Made by a program: the position numbers and the translations under genes. A stretch of DNA of 27,702 nucleotides, from NCBI GenBank assembly GCA_035362935.1, contig DAOSEC010000022.1, positions 1 through 27,702 on the forward strand, written 5' to 3'. Below are positions 22,098-27,702 of the stretch, one piece after another. Below the pieces are notes generated by a model. It searched no databases. It was not told where the DNA came from and saw only the letters and a list, made by a program, of their open reading frames with translations. Source of the stretch: DAOSEC01 sp035362935 (GTDB lineage Bacteria > Bacillota_I > Bacilli_A > ML615J-28 > CAG-313). How positions within the stretch are numbered: the first letter of the stretch is position 1; each line of letters opens with the position of its first letter.

Positions 22098-23012
22098 TTA
22101 TTGGTTTGATTCGTTGCGATAATTGTTACCATCAAGATCCATCTCAACAGCAATCGCACGAATCCGTTCTATCAATCTCGATGCCTTTGCCTTGTCGATT
22201 GAGTTTGATACCGAAGCAAAGTGTTCTGTGAGTTGTTCTAAGTTTAGATTAGACGTAAAGAAAGCAGGTTTTCTTGCTTCCATGCGATATTGCAAAATTG
22301 GCCCGATCACTTCATCTCGAATGAAGGCAGAATTTGCTTCCCCACCTACATCATCTAAAATCAAGATATCTACTTCTTTTAGTTCACTCACCATTTCTTC
22401 TAGCATACGATTCCCAATTGAGCTCTTTAGTTCGCGAACTAAGTTTGGATAATATGCAAAAATAACTTGGAATCCCAAATCGGCTAACTGCTTTGCAGTA
22501 TGAACTAACATGTAAGTTTTTCCAACACCAAACGAACCATGAATGTATAAACCCTTCATAAACTTATTCTTTTTATATGTTTTTACAAATTGAACCAAAT
22601 ATGAAATGATCTCAGATCGCTCATCGGTTACGAATATTTTCCCTTTATTTACTTGAGACAACCGGTCAAAACTATAAAATTTCAGATTGTCTTTCTTCTT
22701 TTGCATGATGTAATCTTTTTTCATATACTCACATGGTTCATAAATCATCTCAATACCAACTGCTTTGGTTAATACCGGTTGATATCCCTTAATGTTTTGT
22801 TTACAGGAATGAAGTCCTGTACACCCATCACAAAGAGCACGATAGTTGATAAAGGACATTAGTTGTGGCAAGGATTCTTCAATCAAAGAAACATCGGTAA
22901 TTTGTTCTTGATTTAAGAAATGGCGTACATTGGAATCTTGAATCACTTCTTTGATGACTGGAGTTAAATCAATTTCGTTTTTTTGTTTCACGATACGCTT
23001 TACGTCTTTCAT
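22098..23012 (-). CDS. dnaI: Primosomal protein DnaI, helicase loader ATPase
   Basis: AAA+ ATPase that loads the replicative helicase (DnaC of Firmicutes) at the origin and at restart sites. The 304-aa protein has an N-terminal helicase-binding domain with a zinc-type cysteine set (Cys61, Cys64, Cys70, Cys94 around CDGCTGLHSC) and a C-terminal ATPase with Walker A GSFGVGKT (159-166), Walker B ILILDDVGGE (216-225), sensor stretch FFTSNLNLEQL and an arginine-rich SRLIERIRAIA. The start overlaps the end of dnaB by four bases (ATGA) behind AGGAGG, so the two are translated together, as expected for partners. Confidence 0.96.
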   Translation of the reverse strand: MKDVKRIVKQKNEIDLTPVIKEVIQDSNVRHFLNQEQITDVSLIEESLPQLMSFINYRALCDGCTGLHSCKQNIKGYQPVLTKAVGIEMIYEPCEYMKKDYIMQKKKDNLKFYSFDRLSQVNKGKIFVTDERSEIISYLVQFVKTYKKNKFMKGLYIHGSFGVGKTYMLVHTAKQLADLGFQVIFAYYPNLVRELKSSIGNRMLEEMVSELKEVDILILDDVGGEANSAFIRDEVIGPILQYRMEARKPAFFTSNLNLEQLTEHFASVSNSIDKAKASRLIERIRAIAVEMDLDGNNYRNESNQ

Positions 23013-24319
23013 TCCGATCCTCCTTTGAAGGTTTCATCAAGTTTTTTGCTGAGTTCTTCTAAATCAACAGAAACTTTTGGCTTTGTTTTCTTTTGAGATT
23101 TTACTTCCTCAATGTATTTAGGATACCAGTTTGGAACTGGTGCTTCTTTGATGCTATTTCGATAGGTTGCTTTTGATTTTTCAGAAGCTGGTTTGTTAAT
23201 ATATTCTAATGCTTTCTTGGTTGTATTTATGTTTGCTCTAGCCCATGAGTTTGCAACTTTCAGGAAATAATTATAACTTGGAAGCTGTCCTTCTTTTTCT
23301 GCCAAAACATAAATGATCATGACATTGATAACACCAATTGGTAAATTGGTTGCTTTTAACAAATCATCAAACATCATCAAGTCCGTAGGAGCAATTGCCA
23401 TATTGGTCTTAATGCGTAAAATCTCTTCTGGAGTTGACGATTCTAAACGTTTCACTTCATATGATTTTTCTTCTTCATCTACGATTGGTTTGTTCTTTTC
23501 AACCAGTAAAACAGCAGAATCTTTGCTTTTCTTATTATATATGTATTTTACATTTCGCGACAATTCGTCATAAGAAATGGTTTTGTCTTGATTGATACTT
23601 TGTATCACGGCATCTTTCATTTCATCCTCAGTTAATTGAAACACATAACTAAGTCTTAATATTGTATTTTTAAATTCGATAGCTTTGAGTAGCTCCATAT
23701 CTATAAACTGGGTTGCTGAAAGAGTAATACTAAAGTACTCATAATCAAAGCTATTGTTTTTTACTTCAATTTTATGAACTGGTTTCTTCTGATAAAGTCC
23801 GCTTAGGTAATTTTTTATATCAACGACACGGGACTCAAATATTTCATCAAACGAAACTGTAATGTTTTTAAAACGAGTTAAATCATGCTTTTTGATCAAA
23901 TATTCCATTCCCATTTTCTCATACTCTACTTCCCCAATTTGCGATAATAAATACGCTCCAAAAACGGGATCACCTAGAAATTCTTGTGGGGATAATGGAA
24001 GCTTCATACAATAGACATAAAGTTCGGATGCTTCCTTATAATATGCCTCAAGCAAACCAACTGCTTCTAGTTTTTTTCGCTCTTTCTTCAGTTCAACAAT
24101 GGTCGGTAAATCAACCAAATTCATAATTTTTCGATGAGCAAACTCATCTGACTCATATCGGTTTTGTCCTAAACAACTTTCAAGGGCATAATATAGACTA
24201 ATGGCTTTTGAACCAACAAGTGGCATATACATCAGTGACAATGTTTTTCGGTTTTGTTGAGTCAATGAATCCTCTGACATCACAACAAACTTGTCGTTTA
24301 TTCGTAAATTTGCCCCCAT
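23009..24319 (-). CDS. dnaB: Replication initiation and membrane attachment protein DnaB (Firmicute type)
   Basis: This is the Bacillus-type DnaB, a helicase co-loader, and not the E. coli helicase. The 436-aa protein has an N-terminal winged-helix/dimerisation domain (RKTLSLMYMPLVGSKAISLYYALES at about 24-48) and, towards the C terminus, a DnaD-like domain with the YNYFLKVANSWARANI segment (the YxxxIxxxW type motif) at about 353-368. The end is Lys-rich and hydrophilic. It works with DnaD and DnaI to place the helicase on oriC. AGGGGGT precedes the ATG. It overlaps dnaI by four bases and follows the 121-aa unknown by ten. Confidence 0.9.
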   Translation of the reverse strand: MGANLRINDKFVVMSEDSLTQQNRKTLSLMYMPLVGSKAISLYYALESCLGQNRYESDEFAHRKIMNLVDLPTIVELKKERKKLEAVGLLEAYYKEASELYVYCMKLPLSPQEFLGDPVFGAYLLSQIGEVEYEKMGMEYLIKKHDLTRFKNITVSFDEIFESRVVDIKNYLSGLYQKKPVHKIEVKNNSFDYEYFSITLSATQFIDMELLKAIEFKNTILRLSYVFQLTEDEMKDAVIQSINQDKTISYDELSRNVKYIYNKKSKDSAVLLVEKNKPIVDEEEKSYEVKRLESSTPEEILRIKTNMAIAPTDLMMFDDLLKATNLPIGVINVMIIYVLAEKEGQLPSYNYFLKVANSWARANINTTKKALEYINKPASEKSKATYRNSIKEAPVPNWYPKYIEEVKSQKKTKPKVSVDLEELSKKLDETFKGGSE

Positions 24320-24329
24320 AAGTTACCCC

Positions 24330-24695
24330 CTAGCGATAAAGTCCAACACCTTTAAACGTTAATTTTTTATTTAAGTGTACGTATAGTTGATTGATCACTT
24401 GAATTCCGCGTTTCATTCCAATGAAGTAATACGTTGTAATCTTCATGTCTACGGAAGTTTCTGCTGGATTTGGATTTACCAAAACAAGTATCAAGTGAAA
24501 TTTTTGTGCTTGTAAGTAGATTTCTTTGTGCTGATCATCAACACTTCTTACTGTCATACCTTTTTCTTTTGCATATCGCAAGATTGCATCTTTTACATCA
24601 TCATAGCGTGCACGATAATAATGTGTTTTTAGTTCTGCTAGTTCATGATTATCCTTTGTTTCGAAATCGTTGCTAAAAAAATGTTTCATACTCAT
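24330..24695 (-). CDS. Unknown 121-aa protein between coaE and dnaB
   Basis: I do not recognise this protein family. It is 121 aa, soluble, and rich in Tyr, His and Lys. A helical charged N-terminal third (DNHELAELKTHYYRARYDDVKDAILRYAKEKG in part) precedes alternating strands (KEIYLQAQ, FHLILVLVNP, VDMKITTYYF) and a final amphipathic helix (GIQVINQLYVHLNKKL), a small alpha/beta layout. It occupies the place where Bacillus has nrdR before dnaB, but it has no zinc-ribbon cysteines and no ATP-cone, so it is not NrdR. AGGAGG, embedded in the last codons of coaE, precedes its ATG by seven bases. Operon position suggests a housekeeping role linked to replication or CoA metabolism; this is inference. 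Confidence 0.85.
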   Translation of the reverse strand: MSMKHFFSNDFETKDNHELAELKTHYYRARYDDVKDAILRYAKEKGMTVRSVDDQHKEIYLQAQKFHLILVLVNPNPAETSVDMKITTYYFIGMKRGIQVINQLYVHLNKKLTFKGVGLYR

Positions 24696-24697
24696 AA

Positions 24698-25309
24698 TTA
24701 GACCTCCTGATCAATCGATGTCAAGACTTGCATAAGTTGTTTTTTGGTTTCTATAATCGAAAACGAGTTGTCAATCACATAGTCAGCTCGTTTCTTTTTT
24801 TCTTTCATTGACATTTGTGATTGAATTTTGGCGAGTGCATAGTCTTCTGTGATGTTGTCGCGCTCCATTAATCGCTTTAGTTGAATCTTTTCATCGACAT
24901 AAACCATAATTACTTTATGAAACATATCTTCAAACTTTGCCTCATAAAGTAGTGGCACATCGATAAAAATAAGTAGTTCACCTAATCGCTCAAAATGATC
25001 AAGCTCAATTTGAATGATTTTTCGAACTTCTGGGTGAATAATTCGATTTAGTGTTTCTTTTTTTCCATAATCGTGAAAAATAATATCTGCTAAAATTTTT
25101 CGGTTGATGGTTTTATTTGGATTTAAAACACCTTCTCCAAAATAAGTTATAATCTTTTGGTATTGCGGCGTTCCAACATCTAACAAAGTAGATGCGATTT
25201 TATCGGAGTCAATCACATGATAATTCATGCGAACAAGCATATCTTTGATGGTTGATTTACCTGAGGCAATACCACCGGTAATGCCAATTTTCTTCATTCT
25301 CATGACCAT
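24698..25309 (-). CDS. coaE: Dephospho-CoA kinase
   Basis: Last enzyme of coenzyme A synthesis: phosphorylates the 3'-OH of dephospho-CoA. From the second in-frame ATG (MVMRMKKIGITGG) it is 203 aa, with the P-loop GGIASGKS, DSDKIA at about 35-40 (substrate-binding Asp), IIHPEVRK in the middle and the lid region RLMERDNITEDYA typical of CoaE. AAAGGA lies five bases before this ATG; the 5-codon longer start overlaps that site, and the family consensus begins at MKKIGITGG, so a start at 25303 or 25297 is also possible. It sits behind mutM, as in Bacillus (mutM-ytaF-coaE). Confidence 0.95.
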   Translation of the reverse strand: MVMRMKKIGITGGIASGKSTIKDMLVRMNYHVIDSDKIASTLLDVGTPQYQKIITYFGEGVLNPNKTINRKILADIIFHDYGKKETLNRIIHPEVRKIIQIELDHFERLGELLIFIDVPLLYEAKFEDMFHKVIMVYVDEKIQLKRLMERDNITEDYALAKIQSQMSMKEKKKRADYVIDNSFSIIETKKQLMQVLTSIDQEV

Positions 25310-25350
25310 GTGATTCCTTTCCATTGAATTGAATATAGTTTATCACTAAG

Positions 25351-26211
25351 TTACTCTTTTTTCAATACTTTATCGCTTTGATTCATTTGACATTTTGGGC
25401 AATAATAGGTTCCTCTGCCAGCAACTCTCATCTTTTGAATGATTGATTCACAAGTTAAGCACGCTAGTCCTTCTCTGCTGTGAACAAATAGTTCATTTTG
25501 GAACCGCCCATGTACTCCATCAATGCTTGTATACGATCGAATTGTTGTCCCACCTAAAGAAATTGCTTTGTTCAACACTATGCATGCGTTTTTTACAATT
25601 GAGTAAATATCTTCTTTAGAAAGTTTGTTACAAATGGTTTCTGGGTGAAGTTTTGTTAAAAAACATACCTCATCCACATAAATATTTCCAAGTCCTGCTA
25701 TAATGTGCTGATCTAGCAATGCTGCTTTGATGGATGTTTGCTTTTTCCGCAGCATGTCAAATAGCACTTCTTCGTTTCCAACCCATTCAAATGGTTCAAA
25801 TCCAAGTCGCTTGATTGGAGATCCTTGGATAATATCCTCTATCTTAGTCGAGTGAATTAAATGCATCTCGCCAAATTTCCTTGTATCTTGATATCTTAAT
25901 TCTGATTGATCATCTAGAACAAACACAACATGTTCGTGTTTAGAAATATGATCTGACACGGAACGTATAAAAAACTTACCCTCCATTCGCAAATGAATCA
26001 CAATCGAAGAGTGCTCTAATATGAGTGCCAAATACTTTCCTTTTCGCCAAACATTCGTAATTCGTTGATTCTGAATCGCTTGTTTAAACTCGAGAAAAGA
26101 GATATGTTTAATGATTCTATCATATGGTGCATAGCAATCTATTATTCTTTTATCTAAAATAAGGTTTTGTAGTGTTTGTCGAACCGTTTCAACTTCAGGT
26201 AATTCTGGCAT
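25351..26211 (-). CDS. mutM: Formamidopyrimidine-DNA glycosylase (8-oxoguanine glycosylase)
   Basis: Base-excision repair enzyme that removes 8-oxoguanine and FaPy lesions and cuts the abasic site. From MPELPEVETV it is 286 aa. The mature N-terminal Pro is the catalytic nucleophile and the next Glu the proton donor, so this start is certain; the 42 codons upstream belong to the overlapping nitroreductase frame. Lys59 in RKGKYLAL matches the conserved DNA-contacting lysine. The C-terminal zinc finger is complete: CLTC and, 16 residues on, CPKC, with Arg in GRGTYYC. It begins four bases after the nitroreductase stop and lies downstream of polA, the standard polA-mutM repair pairing. Confidence 0.97.
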   Translation of the reverse strand: MPELPEVETVRQTLQNLILDKRIIDCYAPYDRIIKHISFLEFKQAIQNQRITNVWRKGKYLALILEHSSIVIHLRMEGKFFIRSVSDHISKHEHVVFVLDDQSELRYQDTRKFGEMHLIHSTKIEDIIQGSPIKRLGFEPFEWVGNEEVLFDMLRKKQTSIKAALLDQHIIAGLGNIYVDEVCFLTKLHPETICNKLSKEDIYSIVKNACIVLNKAISLGGTTIRSYTSIDGVHGRFQNELFVHSREGLACLTCESIIQKMRVAGRGTYYCPKCQMNQSDKVLKKE

Positions 26212-26215
26212 CGTC

Positions 26216-26719
26216 TTACCACTTATTGAAGTGTACTCGGTTTGGTTGGTACCGATCGATGTAGTAGTTTGCGTTTTGATCGGTTGGATAACCAACTGCA
26301 GCAATTCCAAATGGTTCAATTTCATCTGGTAATCCAATCACTTTTGATATGGCTTCCATACGTTCTTTTCGAGGATACACCCCTAACCAACATCCAGCAA
26401 GACCAAGTTCAACTGCCTGTAATAAAATATTTTGCATAGCAGCTGATAAATCCTGTGTATAAAGCGGAGTTGTGATATAGATTGGGTTCGCAACGATAAC
26501 TATCAAAACCGATGCTTGCATAATTCTTGGGCTCCCAATCAAGGAAGCATATTCGCTCATTAAATTCTTGTTATGAATAACAATGAATTCCCAAGGCTGT
26601 TCGTTTTTCGCACTGGGTGCTTGCATTGCTGCTTTTAACAATATTTCTATTTGTTCCTTGCTTACTTGTTTTGATTCATCAAAACTTCTTACACTTCTTC
26701 TCGTCCAGATTGCGTTCAT
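26216..26719 (-). CDS. Nitroreductase family FMN-dependent oxidoreductase
   Basis: A compact 167-aa flavoprotein of the nitroreductase/Frm2-like superfamily. The FMN-binding beginning IWTRRSVRSF (4-13, RRS motif), APSAKNEQPWEFIVI at about 35-49, and the second flavin site GLAGCWLGVYPRKERM at about 110-125 are in the expected order. Such enzymes reduce nitro compounds, quinones or flavins with NAD(P)H; the natural substrate is not evident. The start lies seven bases after the polA stop behind TAGGTG. It is an insertion into the polA-mutM pair relative to Bacillus, and four bases separate it from mutM, so it is fully embedded in the operon. Confidence 0.93.
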   Translation of the reverse strand: MNAIWTRRSVRSFDESKQVSKEQIEILLKAAMQAPSAKNEQPWEFIVIHNKNLMSEYASLIGSPRIMQASVLIVIVANPIYITTPLYTQDLSAAMQNILLQAVELGLAGCWLGVYPRKERMEAISKVIGLPDEIEPFGIAAVGYPTDQNANYYIDRYQPNRVHFNKW

Positions 26720-26726
26720 ACTACAC

Positions 26727-27702
26727 CTACTTCAAATTCCAATTTGTTCCATACTCAACATCTACTTCAAGAGGAACACTGATTGTAACAGATTGCTCCA
26801 TTGTTGTTTTTATGATTTCTTTCATTAATTCCAGTTCTTCTTTTGGAACATCAAATACAAGCTCATCATGAACTTGCACAATTAATTTTGATTTTAACTG
26901 TTTTTCTTTTAAAACATAGGCAACATCGACCATTGCTTTTTTGATGATATCGGCTGCACTCCCTTGGATTGGAGCATTCATCGCCGTTCGTTCACCAAAC
27001 TTTTGGATGTTAAAATTACTATTTTTTAGTTCTGGGATATAGCGTCTACGATGAAATAGTGTTTCTGTGTAACCACTTTCTTTGGCTTTGTTTACCACAT
27101 CATCTAAAAATTCTTTTACTTCTGGGAAAGTCGCAAAATATTGTTTGATAAACATACTAGCTTCCATTGGCGAAATTCCAATATTTTCAGATAATCCCCA
27201 ATCACTGATTCCATATATGATACCAAAATTGACTGCTTTGGCTGTTCTTCTCATATCTTTTGTCACTTGATCAAGACTTACCCCATAAATTGCCATCGCT
27301 GTTGAGGTATGAAAATCAAGATGACTACGGAAAGCTTCTTGCATTTTTTGAACATTACCCATGTGGGCTAAAATACGAAGTTCAATTTGTGAATAATCTG
27401 CTGATACAATAAACCCATCTTTAAAACTAGGAACAAACACACTACGTATGATTTTTCCTTCTTCTGTACGAATTGGGATATTTTGTAAGTTTGGTTCGAT
27501 GGAAGAGAGTCGTCCAGTCGCTGCGACGGTTTGCTTAAAAATGGTATGGACTTTGCCATCTTCATGAATGACAAGCCGGAGTCCCTTAACATAGGTATTA
27601 AACAACTTCGAGTATTTTCGGTATTCTAAAATATACTTTGCAATGTCATATTTATTCGAAAGTGACTCTAGTACATCAACTCCTGTGGAGTAGCCTGTCT
27701 TT
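26727..27702 (-). CDS. polA: DNA polymerase I, C-terminal polymerase part (5' end beyond the window)
   Basis: The visible 324 residues are the palm, fingers and part of the thumb of family A polymerase; the 5'-nuclease domain and the start lie beyond position 27702. The frame is open to the edge and begins with KTGYSTGVDVLESL, the classical thumb/palm entry. Then come motif A (DYSQIELRILAHM), motif B/O-helix (RRTAKAVNFGIIYG, with Phe at the sugar-selecting position) and motif C (VQVHDELVF); all catalytic acidic residues (the two Asp) are present. Acts in Okazaki-fragment processing and repair. Last residues ...EYGTNWNLK. It leads the operon polA-nitroreductase-mutM-coaE-unknown-dnaB-dnaI. Confidence 0.97.
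   Translation of the reverse strand, partial: KTGYSTGVDVLESLSNKYDIAKYILEYRKYSKLFNTYVKGLRLVIHEDGKVHTIFKQTVAATGRLSSIEPNLQNIPIRTEEGKIIRSVFVPSFKDGFIVSADYSQIELRILAHMGNVQKMQEAFRSHLDFHTSTAMAIYGVSLDQVTKDMRRTAKAVNFGIIYGISDWGLSENIGISPMEASMFIKQYFATFPEVKEFLDDVVNKAKESGYTETLFHRRRYIPELKNSNFNIQKFGERTAMNAPIQGSAADIIKKAMVDVAYVLKEKQLKSKLIVQVHDELVFDVPKEELELMKEIIKTTMEQSVTISVPLEVDVEYGTNWNLK

Noticed and set aside
254..27702. Mycoplasma genetic code (TGA as Trp)
   Set aside because: Genes such as trmFO, dnaB and the 161-aa unknown end naturally at TGA, and conserved Trp positions are TGG.

Overview
This is a gene-dense, low-GC stretch of a bacterial chromosome in which every gene that can be supported reads on the minus strand. 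TGA is used as a stop (for example in trmFO and dnaB) and Trp is TGG, so the code is standard and not the Mycoplasma code. Strong AGGAGG Shine-Dalgarno sites, a T-box, a c-di-AMP riboswitch, DnaB/DnaI-type helicase loading and an rpsB-tsf-pyrH-frr-uppS-cdsA-dxr-rseP-proS cluster all point to the Firmicutes/Tenericutes. An Acholeplasma/Izemoplasma-like or Erysipelotrichia-like lineage is my inference; the sequence alone does not settle it.

Layout in direction of transcription (right to left). 27702-22098: polA (5' end cut off), a nitroreductase, mutM, coaE, an unknown 121-aa gene, dnaB and dnaI, a tightly packed DNA replication/repair operon. 22091-19898: thrS behind a consensus promoter and a T-box leader. 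19861-18001: a promoter, a c-di-AMP (ydaO/yuaA-type) riboswitch with terminator, a CPA2 cation/proton antiporter and a small PII-like protein. 17931-16969: a TPR protein on its own promoter. 16935-11757: trmFO, xerC/codV, dUTPase, GNAT acetyltransferase, MATE exporter and an unknown 161-aa gene. 11717-8083: rpsB with a long leader, tsf, pyrH and frr, with hairpins separating rpsB from tsf, tsf from pyrH, and frr from what follows. 8029-254: uppS, cdsA, dxr, rseP, proS, nagA and a short-chain dehydrogenase, covering isoprenoid, lipid-carrier and phospholipid synthesis, membrane proteolysis and tRNA charging. 245-1: tandem strong promoters and a leader typical of an rRNA operon, whose 16S gene would lie just off the left edge.

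The most interesting points are: the c-di-AMP riboswitch controlling an antiporter/PII-like pair, which suggests a second-messenger-controlled ion transport module; a prolyl-tRNA synthetase from which the INS editing domain is cleanly missing; a ribosomal protein S2 with a ~150-residue disordered, repetitive basic tail; and a long inverted repeat fused to the riboswitch promoter. Several gene starts were moved downstream of the longest open frame because Shine-Dalgarno sites, family N-termini or the riboswitch support the shorter form.
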